64,000 nt of DNA. It comes from Humulus lupulus (lineage: Eukaryota > Streptophyta > Magnoliopsida > Rosales > Cannabaceae). The first letter of the stretch is position 1; each line of letters begins with the position of its first letter. A program made the translations under genes and the position numbers. This document shows, one piece after another, positions 1-10,663 of this stretch. The DNA lies in the NCBI RefSeq assembly GCF_963169125.1, contig NC_084797.1, positions 91,731,868-91,795,867 of the forward strand. The letters run 5' to 3'. The notes beneath the pieces are model-generated. The model saw only the letters and a program-made list of their open reading frames with translations, was not told where the DNA came from and ran no database searches.

Positions 1-565
1 GGCAATTTTCTCAATACATGAGATAGAGATCTAGAAGAGAAGAAGACAGAGTGGCTATAAGAGTGTAATCTAGGGTTTTCTATGACTGAGCACTTACCAA
101 AACTTGTCATCTGAAAACCCTAGCTATAGCATTCTATTTGTAGACCATCCATGGACTTATTTTCTTAATTAAATTAATTATAAAATAAAAATAAAGCCCT
201 ATCATGGCTGGCCCACACCATGTGGGTTGAGCTCATGATGTGTGTCTTAAATTTAAGGCCCAATGGACTCAAATTCAAAACCCTTTTATTTATATATTTT
301 ATAATTAATTAATAAAATAATTAAATCTTTATTCAAATTAACTATTTATAATTTGAAACTTGATTTAATATTATTTATTCATATTAACACTAATTTGTCT
401 TTATTAATAAATATGTCCAATATTTTACAATAACTCTCTTCTTTTCTATAATTCATAATTCATGTAAATATCGCATGATTGACCTAGTCAATTCAATATT
501 CTAAATTGATAATTAAATCAATTGTTTGAGACATTTAGACTTGATTTAATCAAAGATGACGTGGG
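1..565 (-). repeat. Copia-type LTR D, left part (split by element A)
   Basis: AT-rich sequence without coding capacity. It reads on directly from 5636-6146 once element A and its second target-site copy are removed. On the minus strand the joined LTR begins TGTTAGGAAAACTG at 6146, a start I associate with long copia LTRs. The left edge of the LTR is not reached within the window, so its length, its TG...CA ends and whether it is a solo LTR or part of a full element cannot be decided. No protein similarity was seen on either strand. Confidence 0.6.
561..565. repeat. Target-site duplication of element A
   Basis: GTGGG at 561-565 is repeated at 5631-5635, directly outside the two LTRs of element A. 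A perfect 5 bp duplication fixes the ends of the element. Confidence 0.92.
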
Positions 566-737
566 TGAGAAAAAATGGTTTTTTCTTATTTTTTTTTATT
601 TCAATGAAAAAAAAAGGATACAATTTATAGGACTTTAGAATTCTAAAAATAGAATATACTAATTGATTACAAATCAATCTTAGCCAATTACAAATGATTT
701 ATGAAAATCACTAATTGATTTGTAGAATATCTCAACA
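566..737 (-). repeat. 3' LTR of element A
   Basis: 172 bp. It starts TGAGAAAAAA and ends CTCAACA on the plus strand, giving TG...CA ends. It aligns along its whole length with 5461-5630. Confidence 0.92.
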
Positions 738-749
738 CTCCCCCTTAAG
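738..749 (-). other. Polypurine tract of element A
   Basis: On the minus strand it reads CTTAAGGGGGAG, directly before the 3' LTR. The TAA inside it is also the stop codon of the polyprotein. It would prime plus-strand DNA synthesis. Confidence 0.8.
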
Positions 750-1159
750 TTGGTACATAGATGTCTATCATGCCCAACTTGTCCACAAATTTTGAAAATA
801 TGCGAACTGAGACTGCTTTGGTGAGAATATCTGCTAGTTGATCTTCTAATAGAATTTCTGGTAGCTCTAGACTTTTCTCCTCTAATTTTTCTTTGATGAA
901 AAACCAATCAATCTCAACATGTTTTGTTCGATCATGATGAACCGGGTTATAGGCCATATCAGTATAACCGAATAGGTGTAGTTGTAGCATAACCTAAATT
1001 CTGAAGGAGTAATTTTAGCCACAATCCTTCACAAACACCAAGAGCCAGTCCTCGTAGTTCTGCTTCACCACTTGATCGGGCAACCACACTTTGTTTCTTG
1101 CTCCTCCAAGACACAAGATTCCCACCTACAAAGGTAAAATACCCCGAAGTAGAACGCAT
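745..1159 (-). pseudogene. Element A RNase H (broken)
   Basis: RNase H end of a copia polyprotein. The segment 959-1159 contains the family motifs STSGYF and SWRSKKQ..VARSS.EAE, typical of copia RNase H. The last part, 745-990, contains DRTKHVEIDWFFI and DQLADILTKAV, the usual C-terminal signature. The two parts lie in different frames, so a frameshift falls near 960-1000, and a stop codon at 1160 separates this part from the reverse transcriptase. The true end is the TAA inside the polypurine tract. The enzyme would have removed the RNA template during reverse transcription. It cannot be made as one piece from this copy. Confidence 0.85.
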
Positions 1160-2872
1160 GTCATTTTTATCACCAACCTAGTCAGCATATGTGTACACAT
1201 CGATTGTTTGTTCCTCTGTCTTTCTAGAAAACAAAACTCCTTTCCCAGGGGCTAACTTCAAGTATCTCAAAATTCGTATGACTATGTCCATATGCTGTTT
1301 ACCTGGGTTATGCATAAATTGGCTGACCATGCTCAAAGCATAAGCAAGATTTGGTCTTGTATGGGCTAAGTACATCAGTCTGCCAACAAGTCTTTGGTAT
1401 CTCTCTTTATCAACGGGAACTTGATCATCTTCCATTCGTAATTTTAATCCTTCCTCAATTTGTGTATTTATTGGTTGATATGCAGACATCCCTGTCTCCT
1501 TCAAGAGATCTAAAGCATATTTTCATTGGGACAAGAAAATACCTCTTTTGGATTGAGATAATTCTATTCCCAAGAAGTATTTTAATGGGCCTAAATCTTT
1601 CATTTCAAATTCTCTAGACAAGTATTCCTGTAGAGCCTTCCTTTCAATTGGATCATTTCCTGTTACTACCATGTCATCGACATAAACAATAAGTGCAGTA
1701 ACTTTGCCGTCTTGCTTCTTCAAGAACAAAGTATGGCCTGAATTGCATTGATGATAACCAAATGCTACCATAAACTTTGTGAATCTTCCAAACCAAGCCC
1801 TGTGAGATTGCTTCAGACCATACAATGATTTCTTCTGTTTGCACACCTTCTGGCTTTGCTTTTATGACACCATGCATCCAAGGGGAAGATCCATGTAGAC
1901 TTATTTAGTGAGTTCTCCATGTACAAATGCATTTTTCACATCAAACTACTGTAGAGGCCACCTGAAATTAGCAGCCAAGGATAATAAGACCCGGACTATG
2001 TTCATTTTTGCAACAGGTGCAAATGTCTCTGTGTAATCAATTCCATAAGTTTGAGTATACCCTTTTGCCACCAATCTTGCTTTAAAATGTTCAATTGTAC
2101 CATCAGCTTTGTATTTCATAGAAAATATCCATCGACATCCAACAATTTTCTTTCCTGTAGGAAGATCCACAATCTCCCATGTTTGGTTCTTCTGTAAGGA
2201 GGCCATCTCTTCATTAATTGCAACTTTCCATTTTGGATCAGTTAAAGCTTCCTGCACACTGTTAGGAATAAATACAGTAGATAATTTATTTATAAATGAC
2301 TGATTTGTTTTTGACAATTGATGTGTAGACACATAATGGTTCATGGGATATCTTACTTTACTAGACAATTCAGGTTCATATGTTGGTTTTGGAATACCTC
2401 TTGTGAGATGGTGTGGTAATTGTCTTTTAGATGACTCATGAATATCCTCAACTAACGATTGGTTTGGTATATTAATCGGGAGAGCCTGCAACTTAACGTC
2501 TGAAGTTGTTTGTTGATTTGAATTACCACTTATATCCAAGCATTGACCACTAGAATCCAATTCATTCAATTCTGTGTTTTCATGCAAGGTGTCACCCCTT
2601 ATATCCAAGTTTTGACCACTTGTATCCAATTCTCCTTCACTTTCATCAGATATTTTTGCCATATCAAGTCTTATCTCTTCTGCATCTGTCACAAGGTTGT
2701 ATTCAAAAGTTTGAATTTCTTCAAGATACTCCCCCTGAAATTCAAACTCAGAGTAATACATGACATCTTCATGGAAAACAACATCAATAGTGATAAATAT
2801 GCACCGAGTAGGGGGATGGTAACATCTATACCCTTTTTGATGCAATGCATATCCAACAAACACACATTCCAA
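1160..2872 (-). pseudogene. Element A reverse transcriptase (broken)
   Basis: Copia-type reverse transcriptase. The segment starting near 2872 opens with the integrase-RT linker (ECVFVGYA), an acidic spacer, then WKVAINEEMASLQKNQTWE and GCRWIFSMKYKADG, and FKARLVAKGYTQ..GIDY.ETFAPVAK, all diagnostic of plant copia RT. The catalytic YVDD is intact at 1673-1684, preceded by KKSLYGLKQS. In-frame stops interrupt it near 1943 (after SLAANFRWPLQ), again between 1847 and 1940, and near 1520. The domain order and the motifs leave little doubt about the family. The copy is dead. Confidence 0.9.
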
Positions 2873-3742
2873 GGCTCAAGGCATTAACTTACTTCGCTGA
2901 TCTTTGGGAAGGTGAACATATGCAATGCAACCAAAGACATGGGGTGGTAGGTTGGGGATAGTGGGAGCTACCACTGCGCCAGTGAGAGCTTGAAATGGTG
3001 TTTTAAAGTTAAGTGATCTTGAAGGAACTCGATTGATGAGGTAGGCAGCTGACAGGAGAGCTTCACCCCAGTAATGAGCGAGCATGTGTGCTTTAATGAG
3101 AGAAGCCCGAACAACCTCCAATAAGTGTCTATTTTTTCTTTCGGTAATACCATTTTTTTGTGGTGTATCTGGACAACTGGTTTGATGAATAGACCCATGA
3201 GAGTCTAAGACTTGTTGAAGCTCATTACTGTTATATTCTCCCCCGTTATCACTGCGAAGTACTTGTATTTGGGCATTATATTGTGTTATGATAGTATTGT
3301 AGAATTTTTTTAAATAATACAGTAACTTTTGGTTTGGACTTCATGAGGCATAACCAGGTCATTCGAGTATAATCATCAATAAATGTAACAAACCAATAAA
3401 ATCCTCCAAGTGTAGGAACTTTGGAAGGGCCCAAACATCAGAATGAATAATCATAAATGGATTTGGACTTATATTTAAAATCAAAGGAAATGAAGCACGA
3501 TGGCTTTCAGCAAGTTCACATACATCACATTTGAAAGTAGAAATATCCAAATCAGTAAACAAAGTAGGAAACAAACATTTTAAGTATCCAAAAGAGGCAT
3601 GCCCTAAACGTCGATGCCAAAGCCAAATATCAGTTGTTTTCTTGGTACTATTGATGGTGAAAGCCTGTTGCAGCTTGACACAATTTGTTGACTTCAGATC
3701 CAAGTAGTACAACATCCCTTTCTTAATACCATAACCAATCAT
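2873..3742 (-). pseudogene. Element A GAG-pre-integrase and integrase (broken)
   Basis: The N-terminal zinc-binding module is seen as WHRRLGHASFGYL followed by CDVCELAESHRASF (H-C-C type, about 3500-3640). The catalytic core starts at IHSDVWAL and then leaves frame near 3433. The remainder continues in another frame (FYWFVTFIDDYTR). The C-terminal core is seen at 2876-3121 (AHMLAHYWGEALLSAAYLINRVPSR). A TGA at about 2873 closes this part before the RT linker. Integrase joins element cDNA to the chromosome. Here it is inactivated by at least one frameshift and one stop. Confidence 0.87.
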
Positions 3743-3751
3743 TTGCTGAGT

Positions 3752-4381
3752 CTAAATATCCTTAAACACACAAGAGTCAGGACCAAAAATAACCACACAA
3801 GACAAGGTATTAGTGATTTGTGAAATAGAGATAAGATTATAGTTCAAGGAAGGTACTACCAACACAGAATCAAGATGTAAAGTGTTAGTAAGATGACATG
3901 ACCCTTCCCCAAGAACTGGGGTGGTATTACCATTTTTAGTAGAGACACAGTTTCTGGAGGAGGATTTTAGTTTAAAGACTTGGTTCACATCAAATGTCAT
4001 ATGATCAGTAGCACCAGAATCAATTATCCATGCATTATTCAAAACAGGTGTAAAAACTTTTTTACCTTCTTCAGTGGTGGTAGTTAGTGCTGATGGCGTA
4101 GATGGACCAATATCTTCTTTTGTTTGGGCAATTGTTGTTGTAGATGGTCTCCTAGCATTTCGATGTTGAGTTGGATCCCACCAGTCTGGATATCCAATTA
4201 ACTCAAAGCAGCGATTTTTTGTATGGCCTGTTTGATTGCAGTGAGTACATTTCAATGAGGCTTTATCAACAATGGACTTCTTTGAGTTGGTGGGCTGCCG
4301 ATGAGAGAGCATTGCGGAAGCTTCAGTTTTGGTATTCTCTTCATTGAAAGTTGTGGACTGTAAGTCTTCACGACGAACCAT
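3752..4381 (-). pseudogene. Element A gag C-terminus with zinc knuckle, and protease
   Basis: About 209 codons open in one frame. A CCHC zinc knuckle CTHCNQTGHTKNRC lies at residues 45-58 (about 4208-4249). It is the nucleic-acid-binding end of the capsid protein. The aspartic protease follows with its catalytic triplet in WIIDSGATDHM at residues 118-128 (near 4021), and later a flap-like region (SVLVVPSLNYNLISISQI). The frame ends at an in-frame TAG at about 3749-3751, after which the pre-integrase continues in the same frame. Upstream it joins the gag N-terminus through a frameshift near 4470. Confidence 0.88.
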
Positions 4382-4968
4382 GGCATAACACTCTTCTAAA
4401 CTTGGTCGAGGTGTTTGTCGCAGAATCTCACGTCGAAGATGGTCAAAACTTTTATCTAGTCCTGCAAGAAATATGCCGTAACATCATCAGGATCCTTCAT
4501 AGCCACTGTATCTCGATGATCTAGTTCTTGGAATATTTTTGTTAACTCCCCATAATAAACAGATAGTGTTTTGGTACCTTGCTTGGCTGAGAAAGCTTTC
4601 AAATTCAAAGTATAGACCTGCATCTCATCATTACCATCATAGAAAGTCTTGGAAAGACTACTCCAAATTTCACGAGCAGTTGGTAAACGAAGATATCACT
4701 TCATGATATCAGGAGACATGGAAATTAAAAGCCAACATTTCACTTTCTGATTTTCAGCTTGCCATTTTTCATAGCCTTTGTCTGATATAGTGGGAGGATC
4801 AGCTTTTCCTGTAATGTATGTGAGTTTCTCTCTTTCAGCAATGTGCATCTTTATAAGTTGAGACCATACGTCATAATTTGTCTCAGTAAGAAGAATGCCA
4901 ACATTAAAGGGACTTTCAGGAACAAGAATAGACATAGGGGCTGATTTAGTATCACTTTGTTGACTCAT
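4382..4968 (-). pseudogene. Element A gag N-terminus (broken)
   Basis: The start codon is the ATG at 4968 (MSQQSDTKSAPMSILV). An open frame continues further upstream but it lacks similarity. The sequence PFNVGILLTETNYDVWSQLIKMHI is the typical copia gag opening (DUF4219 / UBN2 type). An in-frame TGA at about 4693 follows SPDIMK. The gag sequence resumes after it in the same frame (YLRLPTAREIWSSLSKTF) until about 4470, where the frame changes to the one carrying the zinc knuckle. The product would have been the capsid protein of cytoplasmic particles. Confidence 0.82.
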
Positions 4969-5448
4969 TTTTTTTTTTATAAATATATATGTATATACAC
5001 GGACAGAAGTATATGTATATATATAGATACTAGAATAATGTAATAAGAGCACCTGACACACTTCAAACAAATAGACCCCAAAAATAGAAAAAAAAGCACA
5101 ATGCACATATAATAAATCAAAGCCCAAATGTCTAGATAAAGATGAAAATTATTTACTGCAGTGTCTCTCTTTCCTTTAGTTTGAGAGGTACGATGAGCAC
5201 TGTGTGACGGAACTGCAAGGCAGAGTTTTGATTCTTTCAATTGAGAAGACGATGCGATCAAAGAGATGACGGCCTTGACGAAGATCTGGTAACGGTGTGG
5301 GGATGCGACGTCGGTAGAGAAACAACGATTGTGAGTATATATATAAATTTTTTTTTTTGTATTTGGTGGGTTTGGATGAAGGATTGGCTGAGAAAAAACA
5401 GGGTTTGTAAATGTTTATTCCCTTCCTTCTAGCCAGGATTTTCTTCCT
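4969..5448 (-). other. Element A leader, no gene seen
   Basis: 480 bp between primer-binding site and gag start. It contains a T-rich run and a TATATA-rich stretch (4978-5030). I see no conserved coding sequence. Confidence 0.5.
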
Positions 5449-5460
5449 GCTCTGGTACCA
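5449..5460 (-). other. Primer-binding site of element A (tRNA-iMet type)
   Basis: Minus strand reads TGGTACCAGAGC immediately after the 5' LTR. It differs by one base from TGGTATCAGAGC, the plant initiator tRNA-Met primer site common in copia elements. Confidence 0.85.
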
Positions 5461-5630
5461 TGAGAAAAAAATGGTTTTTTCTTATTTTTTTTATTTCAAT
5501 GAAAAAAGGGATACAATTTATAGGACTTTAGAATTCTAAAAATAGAATATACTAATTGATTACAAACCAATCTTAGCCAATTACAAATGATTTACAAAAA
5601 TCACTAATTGATTTGTAGGATATTTCAATA
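5461..5630 (-). repeat. 5' LTR of element A
   Basis: 170 bp copy of 566-737. Its outer end reads CAATA where the other copy reads CAACA, so the terminal CA is mutated. GTGGG follows at 5631-5635. Confidence 0.91.
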
Positions 5631-5635
5631 GTGGG

Positions 5636-6146
5636 GACCACAGATCCATGAATACAAGCTACAATAAGTTATCGTAAGTTTATTTATAGCATAAATTATT
5701 TCACAACTTATTAATTCCTCGTGAGTCCACAATAGACTTGGAATTGGACTCTTGAATGATCATAGAATGTATTTCCACTAATGTAAATACATTATCCATT
5801 TTTATAACCATTATCGTTAGTCAATCCTCTATCGGTGACCTACTAACGAGTCAGGTGAATTTTACCGTTTTATCCCTCATTAGTATTTTATCCTTAACTC
5901 CCACTAAGTTCCTTATAAATGATAATTTCGTAAACTTAATTACAAAAATGAGTACTCAATCATTTAACCATTTGAACTAAGCTATTAAAGAAATCATCTT
6001 TTCACTTCTATGCCAAAAGCTATAGATTTCTAATCTATGATAAATACTCTCATTCAATTACACCATTGAATCTCCAAGATGTAAGTATAAATTATGTCGT
6101 AGGGTAAGCTTTTAACGAACTAGTCAAACATACAGTTTTCCTAACA
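5636..6146 (-). repeat. Copia-type LTR D, right part
   Basis: Continuation of the AT-rich LTR cut by element A. On the minus strand it starts TGTTAGGAAAACTG at 6146. The next five bases outward are CAATC (6147-6151). The other flank lies outside the window, so the target duplication cannot be confirmed. No coding sequence. Confidence 0.6.
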
Positions 6147-6643
6147 CAATCAGATACAACAAATACAAGCATGCCTAATCAAGTAATCACATGCATAATT
6201 ATAGTCACATTCATTAACTGGGGATCGGGCCTTAATTACAACCAAGGTGCAGTTTTCTAACCTCAAGTCCTAAGCAGATAGCGTATGGCGATCCTGAATG
6301 CGATCCTTACCCTCGAGCCTAATGGTATAACCTCAGCTGGGATTCGACCTTAGGCTTCTCCAAGCTCCCAAAGTCTAAGTCTTTTCCTCCAAAATATCAA
6401 AGAACTTTAAGGTACCCCAAGGGAGGGAGAAGGGTAACAAGAGAGAGAGAGAGAGAGAGACAGAGAGATAGAGACAAAGACAGAGACAGAGACACAGCTT
6501 ATGTTTTGGGTTTCCTACCATTGAAGTAATCTAGTGACTAAGGTAATCCAAGGCTAGGGAAAAGACTAAAATGTCCCTAGCCTTAATCTTAGTTCTTTAA
6601 TGCCTCCAAGGGCAAAATCGTCATTTGCCACATTTCCCACTAA
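6147..6643 (-). repeat. Tekay-type LTR of element C, left fragment
   Basis: Mid-LTR sequence. When the intervening insertion is removed, 6643 joins 21249, and the joined sequence follows the order of blocks in the LTRs of element H. These are a GAGAGA tract, a run equivalent to TGCCTCCAAGGGCAAA, then CCCCTAGGCTCACCCCCGCC and GGTATTTGACCCC. Similarity in the leftmost 250 bp is weak, and the boundary with LTR D at 6146 is inferred from the TGTTAGG start of D. Confidence 0.55.
6431..6500. repeat. GA-rich microsatellite
   Basis: An uninterrupted (GA)n tract passes into imperfect GACAGA and GATAGA repeats. Related GAGAGA tracts sit at the matching place in the LTRs of element H (about 40191 and 47421), where they would lie upstream of or within the transcribed leader. 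Confidence 0.9.
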
Positions 6644-6648
6644 ACCTC
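6644..6648. repeat. Target-site duplication of the first solo LTR
   Basis: ACCTC at 6644-6648 is repeated at 21244-21248, just outside the solo LTR ends. The 14.6 kb distance arises because element B was later inserted in the LTR. Confidence 0.88.
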
Positions 6649-8905
6649 TGAAATGACCCAGAATTCACTAATAAGGCTTAAGGGCCTTGATTAGTGTGCT
6701 GGGAGGGCATAATTGGTTTATATGTGATTTAAATAATTTTAATGCATGATTCTATGATAAGCATGCTTATGTGACTATATGTTATAATTGTGGAGACCAC
6801 ATTATTATGTGGATATATTTGAAGCATGCAGCTTGAGGTGATCCTAGGGAGCCAATTAGCGGGAAAGTCACAACGGGACCCAATACTTGACTCGAGGCGA
6901 GTCAAGGGGTATTTTAGGTATTAGATATTTATTTGGATTATCGGGTTATGAAAATAAATAATTGGGGATATATTTGAAGTTAGAGAGTTTAGGAGGGAAT
7001 ATTGGGGAAATTTACCATTTTGCCCTCGGGGACGTTTTTGGTACCCCAAGCCTTGGTATTAACTTAATTAACTAAGGATAGATAAAACAAAACCAAGGAA
7101 ACACAGTAGAAACACCTAAACTGGCCTTTCCCTCTTCTTTCAGCTCACTCAACTCTCTCTTTCTCTCTCAAGGAAACCATGGAAACTAAGGGAAGATTCA
7201 GCTAGAAACTCAAGGATTTGAGCTGGAATTTTGGGGAATATCTCAGTAGCAAATTGAAGGTTTAGACAAGAATTTAGGTAAGCATTGAATTATGATTTTA
7301 GTTGTCTAAATTCTGTAGTTTTGGCTGGGTATTAAGTGTTTGGGTTCTTGATATTGAGGATTGAATTGAGGCTAAGGACTTGGGAATTAGCTTAGCAACA
7401 ATTTGGTGGACTTGTTCTTCAGTAGAGGTAAGTCTCTAATTATGGTTTAGCACTTGAATTCTAGGAATTGTTGGCTGTTCTAGGTAGTTTTTGAGCTTTG
7501 GGGTTTCAAGGATTGAAATGTGATTTTGATGAGTTTTTAAGCTAGTTTTCCTATGGGTTTTGTTGCTGGGAGTATATTAGAACTATTGTGATAATTAAAG
7601 TATGATATTGGGATGGTTTTGGGTTAAATTGAGTGAGGTTTGGCTGTTAGAAATGGTGATTTTTCTGGCTTTGAAGGGGTCAGGCCGCGATTCTGTTCTT
7701 GGTGTGCTGCGACCCTCTAGAATAGGTGGGAGCTGAAGAAGAAGGGCGGGCCGCGACATGGGGATTGCTGGGCCGCAGCCCGTGTCTGTTGTTTGGGGAG
7801 GCTGGGCCTCTGGATGGAGGTGGGCCGTGGCATAGAGGGCTGAGGGCCGCAGCTTTTAAGGTTATTTTTGGCTTTGAGAAGGTTTTAGGTGCGGGGACCT
7901 AACCTAGGGTGCTCAGGATCAGTTCCATTACCGTGTTTAGTGGAATTTGATGTTCTGAAGGCTAGAACTTGGACCGAAAACCTTTATTCAATTATTATTG
8001 ATGGAATTCCTTATCTTGGTTATGACTAGGTGTACGCTAGGGCTCGGGAAAGGGATCGTGCTCAAGGGTCATTTCTCGTAATCAAAGCATTCGAAGTTAA
8101 AGGTAAGAAAACTGCACCCGGTTGTGAGTTATGATGGGACTAAGGGTTCCCTATACCTGTATGCATTATTCTATGATGGTATTATGCCATGTGAACATAA
8201 AACAAACGGCCTAAGAGTACTAGAGTTAATGTTGGCACACAGGGCGCGGCTCAGCCACTGGTAGCTGAGGACAACTTAATATTCACTGAGCTCAGTTTAA
8301 GCAGGCTGGAGTCAGTGGGGTTAACAGAGGGTACAACCTAAGGGCGTCGACCCTGATTATTATATGACTTAGTTGTTAATGTTGATTTGATGAGTTTGGG
8401 TATGCCGAATGTCTGACTATGTGAATGCTATGTATGATTGAATATACAGTTATGTTTTATAAGTTATTTGGTTATTGTCATTCATCATGCTGTGATAATA
8501 TGGTTTTCTTGCTGGGCCTTGGCTCACGGGTGCTACGTGGTGCAGGTAAAGGCAAGGGTAAGCTTAATCAGACCTGATTTGGAGAGCTCTAGAGGCAGAA
8601 CATACATAGTCAGCTGGTCGGCCGCCATGGTCGAGGGATGGACAAGAACAGGAGAACTTTAAATGTTTGTTTTGCCCTTAGAGCGACTAGTGGTTGTATA
8701 TATTCGAAAATTTTGTAAACTGTCCTTTAAACTCAATTACTTTTGGGATCCCATGTATAAAGCGTTTATTTAAATGAAATGTATCTTTTGTGACCAAAAC
8801 CTTTTAACCCTAGTTCATTAATAGTTAGTGACACGTTTTCAACTAAAAGACTTGATTAGCAAGTCTTGTTCCTTTATAAACACATAGTGTAACGGTCTTG
8901 GCTAC
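6649..8905 (+). mobile_element. Solo LTR of a Tekay-type element (main part, split by B)
   Basis: The LTR begins TGAAATGACCCA at 6649. Its last bases, CCATGGCATTACA, lie at 21231-21243 beyond element B. It is the same LTR family as 48362-50753 in the opposite orientation. The start matches the end of that LTR (ACCCAAATTCGCTAATAAGG), and 8720-8900 matches its first 200 bp in reverse complement. No internal region is attached, and a perfect ACCTC duplication flanks it, so it is a solo LTR left by recombination between two LTRs. Short open frames in it, such as one at 8438-8662, show no similarity to known proteins. GGGCCGCGAC/GGGCCGCAGC motifs occur at 7680-7860. Confidence 0.85.
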
Positions 8906-9662
8906 TGTTGATGCAGTTCTTCGCCAACAGGAAATTAAGAAAAGAAGAGAAAGGGATTAATGCTTGTGTTGAACCGAAAAAAATATATGATCTTAGGAAA
9001 TGAAATGGTGACTCAAAGTACGTTTTTTGAGTGGTTCAAAGGTTAAAATCCTTCGACTCCACTAGTCAGTGTTATTGCTATATACTGGATATTTGATTAC
9101 AGGCCCTTTTTTACAATAAAGAATCCCACCCTTATTAAATCCCAAGGTCTCCATATTTATAGAAGAAGGCACCTGGGAGTTGGTAAGAAGGTCATCCTGT
9201 GACCTTCTTACCTATCATGTCAATTCTGTGACATTCATGATTAATTCCTAAACCTGACACATAAGTGTGGTCAAATCAATAGGTAAGGAGATATTGGGCC
9301 GCACGGCCCAACCCAGTCGTGAGTGTCTGAATACGCACGTTCGTGCTGCGTGTCCGAGAAGTCAGGGATATATCAGACACATGATGTCTGATATATGCAT
9401 GTTTACCTTGCGTGGCTGACTTTATAAAAGGTCACAGCCTCCAACTCTAGCTCATACTACGAGCTGGATACTTAACTCGACCTCCGGCCTTTAGAGCCCG
9501 GACTCTGTCCTTGAGTTAGCTCGAGGCAAACCCTTAGGTTACCTCAAGCTAAGGAGGTATGATCTTATGACGGCAGCTCCGGTTTGGGGATGTCCATGAG
9601 ATAACCATGATTAGGCCGCAGCTCAGTTCGCTAATCAGCCCGTGGGAAAATCAGGGCGTACA
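8906..9662 (-). repeat. 3' LTR of element B
   Basis: 757 bp. Plus strand begins TGTTGATGCAG and ends GGGCGTACA, giving TG...CA ends. It aligns with 20468-21225 with few differences. A TTTATAAAAG box at about 9421 on the plus strand lies within the LTR. Confidence 0.93.
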
Positions 9663-9674
9663 TCTACCCCCCAA
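9663..9674 (-). other. Polypurine tract of element B
   Basis: Minus strand reads TTGGGGGGTAGA, directly before the 3' LTR. Confidence 0.85.
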
Positions 9675-9925
9675 GCCCTTGCTCATGGCATACGACGTCG
9701 TATAAGGCCACAGTAGGGACTTTTAGGCTTCCCCATGAACTCTTCATATTCCACATTTTACGCAGGCGCCTGATACGTGGAACATCATGGTTGGTGACGG
9801 TACGTCTTCCGAGAACCGCATTTAATGGCCTAGCCTATGCCCAGCCGTCGTTTCGTATTTCGAGTGGAGGGCCTTGGATCCCACATCAGGGCCATCCAAC
9901 GGCCCTTTTTACGTGACTCTTCGCG

Positions 9926-9932
9926 TATATAA
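9926..9932 (+). promoter_or_regulatory. TATA box for the antisense gene of B
   Basis: TATATAA sits about 30 bp upstream of a pyrimidine-rich leader (CCCTTTCATTTG, about 9960). A likely 5'-UTR intron follows (GTAAGT at 10160, acceptor TTGTTCATTAG ending 10655), and the first ATG of the antisense gene is at 10664. The spacing is what a plant RNA polymerase II promoter would have. Confidence 0.55.
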
Positions 9933-10159
9933 CAGGGGTGGCCACCCTACGCATGGGCCACCCTTTCATTTGAAATTTCTCAGAAACTCTCTCCTTCTCC
10001 TCTCTTTGTCTCAGAAGAAAAAACCCTCTTCTTTGTGACTGCCATTTTCAGTGTTCAAGAAGCTCAGGCGTGAGGACTCCTTCAAAGCTTTGGAAACAAA
10101 TACTCCGGCGAAGCTCCCACCTAGGCGACACCTTCACCCACTTCCCAACCAAACACTCT

Positions 10160-10655
10160 GTAAGTCCCCTGACCATGCGTGTTTTGAAAATATTTTTCAC
10201 TGTAGCTTAGGTAAATATTTACTGTAGCCACATGCAAGGGTTTACTGGTTTTTGTGGGTATGAAGGGTGAAAGCCTTTTAGGTTAGGGTATTTTTGTTGT
10301 AGGAAATCATTTTAGGAGTATGGTTTACAGGATACATTTTCTGGAGAAAATTTCTGGGTAGGAGTTTTGGAATTTTGAGTGCAAAACCGGGTAGCTTAGG
10401 AGACACGCTTCATAGGCGTTTTTGCCTTTCATGCCTATTGGAACTTTCCCTCCAAGGAAAAATTTTAACTTGACCCTCCTGACACACGAATTCCGAGTAA
10501 TCGGGGATCTGTTGGGAGCACAGGCGCGTGTTCATTGAACCGCGTGGTCTCACTCTCCACAGGCTGGGCTTATCTCAGCTCGTGCAAAGACACTCCTTTT
10601 GATCCTTCCTTATGCTTAGGTCGCCTTTTCTGAAATCTTTTCTTTTGTTCATTAG
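10160..10655 (+). other. Probable 5'-UTR intron of the antisense gene of B
   Basis: Donor GTAAGT at 10160 and acceptor ending TTAG at 10655, nine bases before the ATG. A similar leader intron can be drawn for the antisense gene of G (33805-33929). Confidence 0.45.
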
Positions 10656-10663
10656 GCGACCAG

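Larger units (their letters stand above)
566..5630 (-). mobile_element. Ty1/copia retrotransposon A, complete but inactive
   Basis: A 5.07 kb element on the minus strand, in order: 5' LTR (5461-5630), primer-binding site, gag, protease, integrase, reverse transcriptase, RNase H, polypurine tract and 3' LTR (566-737). Integrase before reverse transcriptase is the copia order. The LTRs are short, about 170 bp. They differ at roughly seven positions plus small A/T-run indels, so the insertion is not recent. The polyprotein is broken by several in-frame stops (near 4693, 3749, 2873, 1943, 1520) and frameshifts (near 4470 and 3433). It is inserted in LTR D with target duplication GTGGG. Confidence 0.93.

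Noticed and set aside
8438..8662. Open frame of 74 codons in the first solo LTR
   Set aside because: No recognisable motif. It lies within an LTR and crosses a stretch that is also non-coding in the related LTR at 48362.
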